The notes under the pieces: model-generated
Databases searched by the model: none
The model's input: only the letters and a program-made list of their open reading frames with translations
Told to the model about the DNA's origin: nothing
In this document: one piece after another, positions 43,592 through 52,144 of the stretch
Position numbering within the stretch: the stretch's first letter is position 1
Layout: each line of letters begins with the position of its first letter
Translations under genes and position numbers: made by a program
Source of the DNA: Parahaliea maris
GTDB lineage: Bacteria > Pseudomonadota > Gammaproteobacteria > Pseudomonadales > Halieaceae
Assembly: GCF_008064665.1 (NCBI RefSeq)
Contig: NZ_VRZA01000001.1
Span: 248,001-312,000, forward strand
Direction of reading: 5' to 3'
DNA: 64,000 nt

Positions 43592-44212
43592 ATGACAGCG
43601 ACCAGACAGCAGCAGCGGGCAGCAACCCGCAAATCCATCCTTGATGCGGCGGTTCTGTCTTTCGCCAGGTTCGGCTATGACGGTACGCATTTCCGTGAAA
43701 TTACGGCAACTTGCGGTGCCCAGCGGACGCTGATCCTTTACCACTTCCAAACCAAGGAACAACTGTGGCAGAGCGCTGCTGAAGAGGTGGAGAGACGCTT
43801 CACGGCAGCCTTCGATGAGTTGTTTTCGCCAGAGCAACTGGCGGACGACCGCGCAAAGATACGCCATACACTCACCTGTTTCGTGGACGCCCTGAGCCAG
43901 GTACCGGAATACGGGCAATTCTACCTTCGCGAGGGCACTTCCGAAGGCCCCCGCATGGAGTGGCTGTCACGCCACTTCGCTCCCCCCCGCGCCCTCGATC
44001 TGTCGCTGGATGATCGGGAACTGGATGCGCGCATCAGAGGCACCGTACTGCGCGACATCATCGCCAGCTCTTTGGTGGCGTTTGTCACCCTCGGGCCGCT
44101 ACTGGACCGCTCGCACGCCAACGCCAGCAGGCGCGACACCATGGGTCTGTATCCCTTGAGCGAGAGCCGGCGGGGAGAGTTTATCGACTACCTTATCAAG
44201 CTAATCTTCTAG
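43592..44212 (+). CDS. TetR/AcrR-family transcriptional regulator
   Basis: A 206-residue regulator. The N-terminal helix-turn-helix (about residues 10-60) reads RKSILDAAVLSFARFGYDG, then ITATCGAQRTLILYHFQTKEQLW; the C-terminal ligand domain is divergent, as usual. It is transcribed away from the Rieske gene. Two palindromes lie in the shared upstream region (43492-43507 and 43538-43561), so autoregulation is likely. Which of the two it binds cannot be decided here. Confidence 0.88.
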   Translation: MTATRQQQRAATRKSILDAAVLSFARFGYDGTHFREITATCGAQRTLILYHFQTKEQLWQSAAEEVERRFTAAFDELFSPEQLADDRAKIRHTLTCFVDALSQVPEYGQFYLREGTSEGPRMEWLSRHFAPPRALDLSLDDRELDARIRGTVLRDIIASSLVAFVTLGPLLDRSHANASRRDTMGLYPLSESRRGEFIDYLIKLIF

Positions 44213-44685
44213 GTAGCGCTCTTTTCTACCTCTCCGCACCGAAAGGGTCATCAGGATCAGGTTGTTCTGGGCGGCGCGATCGCGACCGAGGCGGCACGCA
44301 AGTCGCTCTAAACATTTTCAGATTATTTTTTTCACTGCATTAATCAGAACAAAGCAGCAGACAAACGTTTTGCATTGAAATTCCTTTTACCATTTATTTA
44401 TCGATATCCTAAAGTTTTTTGCGGCTTTTAAGCAGGCAATGCCTTCACATGTCGCCAACGACATCGGAATTTTTCAATCATTAAAACATTTCTATTGCTA
44501 TTGACTTTGTGTCGCCAAGAGGATTACATACCAATGCCCAGATGAGGCCACCGACTGGATGCAGCCCGAGGGATTCCGAATTTCCCCAGGCGCACAAACC
44601 CTCTTCCAGTGGTGTCCAGCCTTGTCGCTCTGTGTATCAAATCAATAAAACAGCGGTAGCACGGCAATACAGGGAGGAAAACTCT
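44213..44685. other. 473-bp intergenic region before the second TonB receptor
   Basis: AT-rich region with no convincing gene. It contains an operator copy at 44483-44506, a possible promoter reading toward 44686, and a weak TAAACAT half-site near 44309. Confidence 0.5.
44483..44530 (+). promoter_or_regulatory. Operator and promoter of the second TonB receptor
   Basis: AAAACAT, ten bases, ATTGACT (44483-44506). The TTGACT doubles as a -35 element (44501-44506) with TACATA 18 bases downstream (44525-44530). The long 5' leader to the GTG at 44686 is about 150 bases. Confidence 0.5.
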
Positions 44686-46911
44686 GTGACGAAGATAAAC
44701 CTGAGAAACGCGGTTCTCGCCGCAACCTTGGCGCCCGCAGGGATCGCGCCGCCCGCGCTCGCTCAAAGTGGCGTTACCGCACTTGAGGAAGTGGTGGTCA
44801 CCGCCCAGCGACGTCAGCAAAGCGTACAGGATGTGCCCATTTCCATCGAGGCGTTCAGCAGCGACCAGATCGATGACTATCGCATCAATAACCTGATCGA
44901 CCTGGGGACACTGGTACCCAATCTGTCAGCGGTAGAGGGCTCCGGTGGAACCCGCAGCGTGCTGTTCCAGATACGCGGCCTGTATGCCTCGGGAACCGCG
45001 CTGGCAGCGGACAGCGGGGTAGCCATCTACCTCGACGGCGTCTACTTGCCGGGCGGCAGCGGTGGCCTGACCAACTACGCGGATCTCGAGCGCATCGAGG
45101 TCCTCCGCGGGCCACAGGGTACGCTGTTCGGACGCAATACATCCGGTGGCGCTATCAGCTTCATCACCCCGGATCCTGACGGCGAATTCGGTTTCAAGCA
45201 GACCTTTACCGCGGGCAACTTCGACCTGTTTGAATCCCGGACACGGATCGATACACCCAAGTGGGGCCCGATCAGCGCCAGCATCAACTACACCTACCAG
45301 GAGCGCGAAGGTGATGTCGACAACCTCGGCGCGGGCTTTGTAGTCGACTGGACCAATTTTGAATCAAAGGCGTACGAGTCACCCGAGCGGCTGGGAGATT
45401 CTGACAGCGACGCATTGCTGGTAGCGGTGGATTTTGACCTCCACGAGGACCTGCGACTGGTCTACAAATATGATTACCAGGAGGTCGACACATCACCGCC
45501 TCCGGTGGGCATCCTGGGTGTTGCCGATGTGCTGGCCCCCATCGTTCCCCTGATCGAATCATCCATCGCCGACAAACGCCCCGACGCGGTAAACAATGCC
45601 TTTCACACCCAAACCTATTCGGAAATCTGGGGGCACAACCTGACGGCGGAGTATGAAATCAGTGAGAGCCTGTCGCTGCGCAATATCTTTGCCTACCGCG
45701 AGGGCTATGTCGAAGTCCCGGGTCAAACCCTCGATGGCATTGGCCAGTTCGCGCCCGGTATCGTCGTCTTTTTCGTGACCGGCGGCAAGGAGACCGAGCA
45801 GACCAGTAATGAAACCCAGCTGATCTGGGAAACCGACAGATTTACCTGGACGAACGGTTTTCTTTACTACGCCCTGGACCAGGAGGCAGGGGGTCTGCCT
45901 GACTCAACCGCGCCCAACGCGATCTTTGGCGGCACCCCCGGCTCCTTTATTCCTGGCCTCGAAACCGGTAGGCGCTCAGAGGCGGAAACTGAATCCCTGG
46001 CGGCCTACACCCAGCTCGAATACCGTCTCAGCGATCAATGGGAATTGGTCCTTGGAGGCCGCTATACCAATGACAAAAAGGATTATATCGACCGGACATT
46101 ACCGGGCCAGGAATTGAGACTGGACTACGACGAGAGTGAGCCAACCTATATGGTAGGCGCGAACTGGTTGCCCACCGAAGACATCCTGCTCTATGCGAAG
46201 TACTCCATCGGCTATATTTCGGGCGGGCTGGTATCGGGCCTGGAGTATGACCCGGAGATGGCCAAGTCCTTCGAGGTCGGCGGCAAGGCGACCTGGCTAC
46301 AGGGCAGGCTGCGCACCAACATCGCGCTGTTCTCCGTCGACTATGAGGACCAGCAGTTCGGTACCGCGGGAAACCTTGTCGACCCGCCCGTCGCCGCCTC
46401 CCAGGTGCTGGTCAATGCCGGTGATACCGAGGCTCAGGGCGTCGAATTCGAGGCCAGTTGGGTGCCCATCACCAATACCACGCTGGGCATGAGCTTCGGC
46501 TATCTGGATTTCGAGTTCAAGGACATCGACCTCGCACTGCTCGGTGGGCCCATCTCTCCACACCTGCGCCCGGACTGGACCGGGACGGTGTTCGGTGACT
46601 ACGTGACCGACCCGATCTTCGGCGACGCCCAGGTGCGTTTCCACCTGGACGCCTCTTACCGGTCCGAGGAATGGATCGCCACGCGGCCGACTGACTACGT
46701 CGATGGCACCAACGGTGACGTCTGGCGCCTCAACGGCCGGATTTCACTGGCCGGTATCAAACTGGCAGGTGGCGAAGTGAGCGTTGCCGTCTGGGGGCGG
46801 AACCTGACCGACAGTGATCTGCCGGTCAATATGAACACGCTGGGGCCTGTGGTCGCCGGTCAGTATGAGTTCTCCCGAACCTATGGACTGGATCTGACCT
46901 TCGAGTACTAA
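44686..46911 (+). CDS. TonB-dependent outer-membrane receptor
   Basis: A receptor of 741 residues, starting at a GTG with GGGAGG eight bases upstream; from there a normal signal peptide (KINLRNAVLAATLAP to PPALAQ) follows. The frame continues upstream, but that part has no signal sequence. Features: TonB-box-like LEEVVVTAQ, plug domain (IRGLYA, IEVLRGPQGTLFG), beta-barrel, and a C-terminal aromatic (TFEY). It is the same class as the receptor at 7530 but not a close copy. Probable uptake of a hydrophobic polycyclic substrate. A hairpin lies downstream. Confidence 0.9.
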   Translation: MTKINLRNAVLAATLAPAGIAPPALAQSGVTALEEVVVTAQRRQQSVQDVPISIEAFSSDQIDDYRINNLIDLGTLVPNLSAVEGSGGTRSVLFQIRGLYASGTALAADSGVAIYLDGVYLPGGSGGLTNYADLERIEVLRGPQGTLFGRNTSGGAISFITPDPDGEFGFKQTFTAGNFDLFESRTRIDTPKWGPISASINYTYQEREGDVDNLGAGFVVDWTNFESKAYESPERLGDSDSDALLVAVDFDLHEDLRLVYKYDYQEVDTSPPPVGILGVADVLAPIVPLIESSIADKRPDAVNNAFHTQTYSEIWGHNLTAEYEISESLSLRNIFAYREGYVEVPGQTLDGIGQFAPGIVVFFVTGGKETEQTSNETQLIWETDRFTWTNGFLYYALDQEAGGLPDSTAPNAIFGGTPGSFIPGLETGRRSEAETESLAAYTQLEYRLSDQWELVLGGRYTNDKKDYIDRTLPGQELRLDYDESEPTYMVGANWLPTEDILLYAKYSIGYISGGLVSGLEYDPEMAKSFEVGGKATWLQGRLRTNIALFSVDYEDQQFGTAGNLVDPPVAASQVLVNAGDTEAQGVEFEASWVPITNTTLGMSFGYLDFEFKDIDLALLGGPISPHLRPDWTGTVFGDYVTDPIFGDAQVRFHLDASYRSEEWIATRPTDYVDGTNGDVWRLNGRISLAGIKLAGGEVSVAVWGRNLTDSDLPVNMNTLGPVVAGQYEFSRTYGLDLTFEY

Positions 46912-46942
46912 TTCAGATTCAGTTACCGGTCTTTACACAACA

Positions 46943-46973
46943 GGCTGCCGTGATCAGCGGTAAATCGGCAGCC
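46943..46973 (+). terminator. Hairpin after the TonB receptor
   Basis: An 8-base perfect stem (GGCTGCCG and CGGCAGCC) with a 15-base loop, 31 bases past the receptor stop. No T-run. Confidence 0.4.
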
Positions 46974-47067
46974 GTTACCATGCCCGGTCCGGCCTCGCAA
47001 ACCGCATCAATTGAATGCGCGGCGTTCATCTTCTGGCCAACAACCGACTACACGGGAGGAGTACACC

Positions 47068-47583
47068 ATGAGCCTCGATGAACGACCGATACGAACTTTA
47101 CTGGCTAAAGAAGAGATCCGAGAACTGGCCCTTCTCTACTGCCGTGGCGTCGATCGCAAGGACTATAACCTCCTGCGAACACTTTATACGCGCGATGGCA
47201 CCGACACCCACGGCAGGCATTTTGACGGCCCCGCCGGGGAGTATGTCGACTTCCTTGCGGGGGCGCTGACCACGGCTCGCATCGGCGCTCACTACCTCTG
47301 CAACCACCTCATCGAGGTCGATGGGGAAACAGCCCAGGGCGAGGTGTATGCGCTGGGCTTCCACCAGATGCCCGACGGCAATGGCGGCATGCGTGAGGAG
47401 TTCGTTGGCGTTCGCTACCTGGACCACTATCGCCGGGAAGATGGTCGCTGGCGCTTCGCCAGCAGGGAGGTCATGTTCGACCTTGAGCATGACCGCCCGA
47501 TCGCTGGCCTGCCGCCCGCGCCGGACGGTGTGGAAGATCCCAGTTACCGCGTGTTATCCGGTCGTCTGTTTTCCCGGGGCTGA
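47068..47583 (+). CDS. SnoaL-like/NTF2-fold protein
   Basis: A 171-residue protein with the cone-shaped SnoaL/NTF2 fold. A conserved Asp in CRGVDRKD and a His in GAHYLCNHL correspond to the Asp-His dyad of the LinA/scytalone-dehydratase branch. The same fold includes ketosteroid isomerase, so dehydration or isomerisation of a steroid intermediate is plausible, though unproven. The ATG has GGGAGGA upstream; the longer upstream frame is non-coding in character. It converges with the Rieske gene with only one base between stops. Confidence 0.8.
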   Translation: MSLDERPIRTLLAKEEIRELALLYCRGVDRKDYNLLRTLYTRDGTDTHGRHFDGPAGEYVDFLAGALTTARIGAHYLCNHLIEVDGETAQGEVYALGFHQMPDGNGGMREEFVGVRYLDHYRREDGRWRFASREVMFDLEHDRPIAGLPPAPDGVEDPSYRVLSGRLFSRG

Positions 47584-47584
47584 A

Positions 47585-48580
47585 TCAGGCCCCGGCGTAA
47601 AACTGGGAGTAGTAGCGACGGAACTGGGCGATCGGGCCGTCGCCATCGCATAGCATGGGGTTCTCGCGACCGATCTTGTGCTCCCAGATCACGTAGTCCT
47701 CTTCCATCTGGCTCCAGATGTCCTTGATGATGGCGTCCTGGACGCCACCAGCAGCGGGTTCCTTGCCATCCACAAGGGGCTGCAGAAAAGAGTAGTTCAC
47801 TTCGATGAGCTCATCTTCCACCGGTGTCAGGTGGCTTAATAGCAGGGTTTCGGCAATACCGGTAAAGCGCACCCAACCCAGGCCGGGCCCGATATTTTTC
47901 GACTCGATGCCGCCCTCCACAATACCCCTGGGGGTCTGCATGTCCGCCTTGATCATGCGATGCCCCATTGGCCCGTCGTAGGTGGTTTCCGCCTGAGGAG
48001 TGCTTTTGACCTGGTGAACGAAGATAAAGTGGGCAAAATCAACCGAGTTCTCCGCAATTTCCTGCATCACCGTGGGGATAACCATCTTGCGGCAGTTGTT
48101 CTCGCCAATGCGGGTCCAGCCGCTGTTTTCGTCATCCAGCTCCGGCAGTCGCTCCACCTCCCAAAGCGGGTCGATACCATCGGGGTGGTACCACACTGAT
48201 ATCACCTGGTTTCGCTCGACCGTGGGCCACTTTTTCAATACTTCCTTGTCTTGTGCACGGGGAGGAATTTTCTTGGCGTAGGGTATCTCCGCAACTTTCC
48301 CGTCCATATCGAAAACCCAACCATGGAACGGGCAGGTAATCGTGTTGCCTTTCACGCAACCGCCTCCCGTACCTTTGGACTTGTGTATGCCATAGCCGAG
48401 ATGGGCACCCATGTGCGGGCAGTAGGCGTCCAGCACCTGTACCGCACCCTCTTCACCGCGGAATATCACCAGGTCTTCACCAAAATAGCGGAGGGGCCTC
48501 GACTCTCCCGGCGCCAGGTCCTTGGAGTAGGCAACCTGGTACCACCCATAGGGGATTGGATACTTATATCGTTTGCTCAT
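47585..48580 (-). CDS. Rieske non-heme iron oxygenase (KshA/SdmA type)
   Basis: A 331-residue terminal oxygenase. The Rieske ligands are C54-x-H56 and C83-x2-H86; the iron-site motif is ENSVDFAHFIFVH. It ends with LCDGDGPIAQFRRY, the same signature as the Rieske proteins at 10119 and 42510, so the three are paralogues, with the 10119 copy its closest match in the N-terminal half. Its promoter region carries one of the best ACATT-N8-AATGT operators. A sterol or ketosteroid substrate is inferred. No reductase gene is nearby. Confidence 0.85.
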   Translation of the reverse strand: MSKRYKYPIPYGWYQVAYSKDLAPGESRPLRYFGEDLVIFRGEEGAVQVLDAYCPHMGAHLGYGIHKSKGTGGGCVKGNTITCPFHGWVFDMDGKVAEIPYAKKIPPRAQDKEVLKKWPTVERNQVISVWYHPDGIDPLWEVERLPELDDENSGWTRIGENNCRKMVIPTVMQEIAENSVDFAHFIFVHQVKSTPQAETTYDGPMGHRMIKADMQTPRGIVEGGIESKNIGPGLGWVRFTGIAETLLLSHLTPVEDELIEVNYSFLQPLVDGKEPAAGGVQDAIIKDIWSQMEEDYVIWEHKIGRENPMLCDGDGPIAQFRRYYSQFYAGA

Positions 48581-48686
48581 TGTTATGCTCCTTCAATGAT
48601 CGCTGGTTTTGCAATATTTCCGCAGTTCTGGCTGGACTGGAGTGCAAAGTACAGCGCCGATCCTGGCTGTCTGCAAGGATACAGTA

Positions 48687-48710
48687 TAAACATTGTATAC
48701 GAAATGTATT
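48687..48710. promoter_or_regulatory. ACATT-N8-AATGT operator upstream of the Rieske gene
   Basis: TAAACAT, ten bases, ATGTATT, about 107 bases before the Rieske start at 48580. Both inner arms (ACATT and AATGT) match perfectly. On the minus strand a TATACA-like -10 lies within the site. Confidence 0.6.
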
Positions 48711-48857
48711 AACCTTGATCCAAGTCAAGATCGCCGGCGATAGCAACAGAGTCTGGAGGAGGATGGATTGCTGAACCCGACTGGACAGGGCGGGCTGGAA
48801 GCGGGATAGCTGTCGGACATCGGCCGCTAACGAAGCCGGCAGCAGCCCGGTACCGTG

Positions 48858-49679
48858 TTAGATTTCATTGTAGAAAGCCTTGGATACATGCTCCATCTGA
48901 ATCAGCCGCTCCTGCCGTTGCCGTTGCAGTTTGCGCACTAGCTCGTCATTACCGGCAAAGGGAAAGATGTAAGACGGCCCCCGCCCCAGATAGTCCAGGA
49001 GCGTCGAAACGACCGCATCGGGCTCATCCAGATCGGGGATCGAAAGCCCGCGCTTTCCAAGCAACTGGTTCAGGCTGGGCGTGTTCATCGCCGCACAGAC
49101 CGCACACAGCACATGCACTCCGAGCGGCTTTAGCTCGCTGTACAGGGATTCCGCGAAGTTCAGACCAAAAGCCTTGGTCCCGCTGTAGATCGCGCCTCCG
49201 GGCTGGCCACCAAGAGCGGCACCCGATGACATCACGATGATGGCGCCGCGACCGCGGGACACCATCTGCTCGGCGAAGGCATAACTGGGCTCAACCAGCG
49301 CATCAATATTGCGCCTGACCATACTGCTCCAATCGGAAATCGGGGCCTTGAGGAATGCCGAGCCGTAAGGATCGCTTCCCGCGTTGGAGACAAACAGGCT
49401 GACCTCAAGTCCATCGGCCAGATCGATCACCCGCCGACCCGCATCGCTTTCGGACAAATCAACGCTGGCCGTTCGCACCTCCACCGCATGATTTTCCCGG
49501 ATCGCAGCGGCGAGAGTATCCAGTGGCGCAGCGCGACGGGCAATCAGTAGCAAGTTCATACCCGCCGCTGCGAGTGCCCGGGCAAACGCTGCCCCGGTAC
49601 CGTCCGAGCCCCCCGCGACCACGGCCCAACTGCCCGCAAATTCGTCAAGTATCGAAACTCCGAAGTTCCCATTGGTCAT
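48858..49679 (-). CDS. SDR-family oxidoreductase
   Basis: A 273-residue short-chain dehydrogenase. The cofactor loop is GGSDGTGAA, close to the form seen in 17beta-hydroxysteroid and very-long-chain 3-oxoacyl reductases. NAG sits in SNAGSDP, the catalytic Ser in MSSGAA, and YSGTKAF supplies the Tyr/Lys pair. GGAGG precedes the ATG. It is directly downstream of the cycloisomerase-like membrane gene, separated by a short hairpin at 49699-49719, so the two are probably expressed together. Confidence 0.85.
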   Translation of the reverse strand: MTNGNFGVSILDEFAGSWAVVAGGSDGTGAAFARALAAAGMNLLLIARRAAPLDTLAAAIRENHAVEVRTASVDLSESDAGRRVIDLADGLEVSLFVSNAGSDPYGSAFLKAPISDWSSMVRRNIDALVEPSYAFAEQMVSRGRGAIIVMSSGAALGGQPGGAIYSGTKAFGLNFAESLYSELKPLGVHVLCAVCAAMNTPSLNQLLGKRGLSIPDLDEPDAVVSTLLDYLGRGPSYIFPFAGNDELVRKLQRQRQERLIQMEHVSKAFYNEI

Positions 49680-49698
49680 CTGCAGCCCTCCAAGCGAC

Positions 49699-49719
49699 GG
49701 CCGGGGTCTCCCCCCGGCC
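49699..49719. terminator. GC-rich hairpin between the cycloisomerase-like gene and SDR
   Basis: GGCCGGGG and CCCCGGCC form a perfect 8-base stem with a 5-base loop in the 51-base gap. No T-run; it may attenuate rather than end transcription. Confidence 0.4.
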
Positions 49720-49730
49720 TCTCCGCAACA

Positions 49731-50597
49731 TCAGTAAACGGTGATACCCTCGAAATGCATGATCCAGGTGGCGAGATCAATCAGCAACAAGGTGATCATG
49801 CCCACAAAGGAAACCTCAATGAAAATTCGCCCAATGCTCCAGCGCTCACCATCGGGTTCTTCGTCCATACGATAGAGGTTCGGGAACGCGACAACGAAGT
49901 ACAAAGCGTAGAACCAGGAGCCCACCCACAGCATCTGTTCGAGGTTCTCGTACCAGACGTTCATCTTGCTGGGATCGTCGCCGTGGGAAATCATGACGAA
50001 ATACATGTAAGTCTCGCCCCACCCCCAGAACGCCGACACTACCAGGACAATAAGACACCAGGCGATAAAGCGCGATGTAGCCGAAGGCCACTCGCTGGTC
50101 ATGGTTCGGATACGGCGCAGCGCGATTACTGCGGTGATGTGATAGACCGAGAAAAACACGATGGCATTGAGATACATGGATGGAGGGACTTTCTGGAAGG
50201 TTTCCAGCGCTGTTGCCTCATCCGGGCCAATGATTGCCGAGTCGAGATACAAGTGGACATCTTCGAAGCGGTAGCGCAGGCCAAGCACCTCAAAGAAGTA
50301 TTCCGTATGGAAGTAGGTTGCCAGGAATACCCACCAAAACATGTACACATTGAATTTGAACCAGTAGCTCTGGTGCCAGGGCACGCCGCTATTGCGCCTC
50401 AGAAACCACGGGACCAGGACGCAGTAGGGGAACCACATCAGAAAATTCTGCATGATGTTCCAGAAGGTACCGGTTTCCAGCCAGCCCATCTGCACCATTA
50501 GCATATTGTAGAAGAACCAGAACGGAATCAGGGTAAGAAAAAATTTCTCTGCCCATGCTTTGTCCGGGTTCCGGGAAAACCAGTAGGCGTTTGCCAT
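49731..50597 (-). CDS. Cycloeucalenol cycloisomerase-like membrane protein
   Basis: A 288-residue protein with about seven hydrophobic helices. It lines up from end to end with my recollection of plant cycloeucalenol cycloisomerase (CPI1). Shared landmarks in order are NPDKAWAEKFFL near the N-terminus, YWFKFN, HTEYFFEVLG, YHITAVIALRRIR, WGETYMY and FYALYFVVAFPNLYRMDEE. In plants this enzyme opens the 9beta,19-cyclopropane ring of cycloeucalenol to obtusifoliol. A bacterial copy beside sterol-type oxygenases suggests ring opening of algal or plant cyclopropyl sterols. The homology call rests on memory of the plant sequence, not on a search. Confidence 0.75.
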   Translation of the reverse strand: MANAYWFSRNPDKAWAEKFFLTLIPFWFFYNMLMVQMGWLETGTFWNIMQNFLMWFPYCVLVPWFLRRNSGVPWHQSYWFKFNVYMFWWVFLATYFHTEYFFEVLGLRYRFEDVHLYLDSAIIGPDEATALETFQKVPPSMYLNAIVFFSVYHITAVIALRRIRTMTSEWPSATSRFIAWCLIVLVVSAFWGWGETYMYFVMISHGDDPSKMNVWYENLEQMLWVGSWFYALYFVVAFPNLYRMDEEPDGERWSIGRIFIEVSFVGMITLLLIDLATWIMHFEGITVY

Positions 50598-50944
50598 TGG
50601 TCAGACTCCTTCATCTTGTCTTGTTATCATTCGGCGCGGAAGCCAACAAACAACAGGCGCTGCGCGCACGACTACAGTAGCGCCAACGAGGTCGATTCTA
50701 ATCGCCCTCAGAACACACATAACCACCTTTTTTGTTAATTGTATTATTAACCTTAATCCACATTCCGTGCAGGGCACAACCCTCGACACCGCCAACTCAA
50801 ACGTTATTATCACGCTGGGGAAAATCAGTGGCCGGTGGTTTAAAAACCTTTTCATACAAATGATATTTGCATCGCATGACCGGTGGTGGCATCGTAAGCC
50901 TCATCAGGCATCAGCCGCCCCACAGTTTCAGGACCGATCCTGTC
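50598..50944. other. 347-bp intergenic region between divergent genes
   Basis: No gene seen. It holds the GTTAA-N8-TTAAC palindrome at 50734-50751, shared with the region before the LysR gene. It also holds a small CAAAT-GAT-ATTTG inverted repeat near 50856. It separates the cycloisomerase-like gene (minus) from the serine hydrolase (plus). Confidence 0.4.
50734..50751. promoter_or_regulatory. GTTAA-N8-TTAAC palindrome (second operator type)
   Basis: GTTAA and TTAAC arms with the inner sequence TTGTATTA; the copy at 60566-60589 has inner TTGTATTG and longer arms. It lies between the divergent cycloisomerase-like and serine-hydrolase genes. Confidence 0.45.
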
Positions 50945-52144
50945 GTGACCAACAAACTCAAGGAATTTGAATCGGGACTTGTCCGCGGTCGCTATTACGC
51001 GAATTTTGAAGCCGTGGCCGAAGCCTTCGCAGACAACCTCCAGAACCGGGAAGACAAGGGTGCCGCCTTTGCCCTGTACCACCACGGCGAGCCCGTGGTC
51101 GACATATGGGGCGGCTTCGCCGATGCAAGCACAGGCAAGCCCTGGCAGGAAAATACCGTCGCCCTGATGTTCTCGGCTGCCAAGGGCCTGACCGCCACCT
51201 GCCTGTTGCGGCTCGTCGATGCAGGCCAACTCGATATCGACTTGCCCATCTGCCACTACTGGCCGGAATTTGCCGCCAACGGCAAGGCTGATATCACCAC
51301 CCGTATGGTGCTCGCCCACCGCGCGGGGCTGGCAGCGGTAGAGGGCGAGCTTACTCTTGCAGAGATCCTCAACTGGGACCCCGTGGTCGGGGCGATTGCC
51401 GCGCAGGCCCCGAACTGGGAACCCGACAGCACGCACGGCTATCACGCGCGCTCCTTCGGCTGGATCCTGGGGGAACTCCTCAGGCGTATCACCGGAGAAA
51501 CACTTGGCAGCTTCCTGAACCGCGAAATTGCTGCGGTGGCAGGGCTGCGCCTCTGGATCGGCCTGCCCAAAGACGAACTACCCCACTGTGCCCGCATCAT
51601 CCCACCCGCAGGAAACGCCAACGCGGCCGCCGAGATTCTCGGTGAAAACAGCCTCACGGCCAGGGTCATGTCCGGCCCGAACAAACAGTTCGGTTATAAC
51701 GACATGTGGAATCGAGCCGAGATACTGCAGGCGGAAATGCCGTCCTCCAATGGCGTGGGAGATGCGCGCTCCATGGCGCGCTTCTACGCAGCCCTCAACG
51801 GCGATATAGCAGGGCTGCCAACACTCTCCCCTGCCCTTCTGGAAACCGCTCGTACGGTGCAATCCCGGGGACCGGATGCAGTCATCCTGCATGACACCTG
51901 CTTTGGCCTGGGTTACAGCCTGCAACCCATGGTGGCGCCGGGAGCAGGCCCCAACTGCTACGGCCACCCCGGCGCCGGCGGCACAACGGCCTTTGCCGAC
52001 CCTGACAATGGCGTCGCCATGGCCTACCTGACCAACACCATGCGCTTTGATCCCGAGGGTGACCCACGCAGCGCAAACCTGATTCAGGCAGCCTACCAGA
52101 GCCTTGCGTCAACAGGGGGCCAGGCGCCCGGCTTTTTCGGGTGA
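50945..52144 (+). CDS. Beta-lactamase-family serine hydrolase/esterase
   Basis: A protein of the class C beta-lactamase/EstB-type superfamily, 399 residues from this start. The catalytic motif is SAAK (S-x-x-K) in LMFSAAKGL; AVYHxGE-type strand features appear as ALYHHGEPVVDIWGG. YHARSFGWILGE carries the second catalytic Tyr and GHPGAGGTT the third motif. Such proteins are usually esterases. The start is uncertain: the GTG at 50945 has AGGA upstream and begins at the first conserved residues, while ATG 50876 or TTG 50867 would extend it. The C-terminus overlaps the convergent epimerase by 36 bases. Confidence 0.8.
   Translation: MTNKLKEFESGLVRGRYYANFEAVAEAFADNLQNREDKGAAFALYHHGEPVVDIWGGFADASTGKPWQENTVALMFSAAKGLTATCLLRLVDAGQLDIDLPICHYWPEFAANGKADITTRMVLAHRAGLAAVEGELTLAEILNWDPVVGAIAAQAPNWEPDSTHGYHARSFGWILGELLRRITGETLGSFLNREIAAVAGLRLWIGLPKDELPHCARIIPPAGNANAAAEILGENSLTARVMSGPNKQFGYNDMWNRAEILQAEMPSSNGVGDARSMARFYAALNGDIAGLPTLSPALLETARTVQSRGPDAVILHDTCFGLGYSLQPMVAPGAGPNCYGHPGAGGTTAFADPDNGVAMAYLTNTMRFDPEGDPRSANLIQAAYQSLASTGGQAPGFFG

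Noticed and set aside
44309-44332. TAAACAT followed by a T-rich stretch
   Set aside because: Only one arm fits the operator consensus; listed only as part of the intergenic description.
44509-44685. N-terminal extension of the second TonB receptor
   Set aside because: A strong ribosome-binding site and a signal peptide begin at the GTG at 44686; the upstream codons have no signal sequence.
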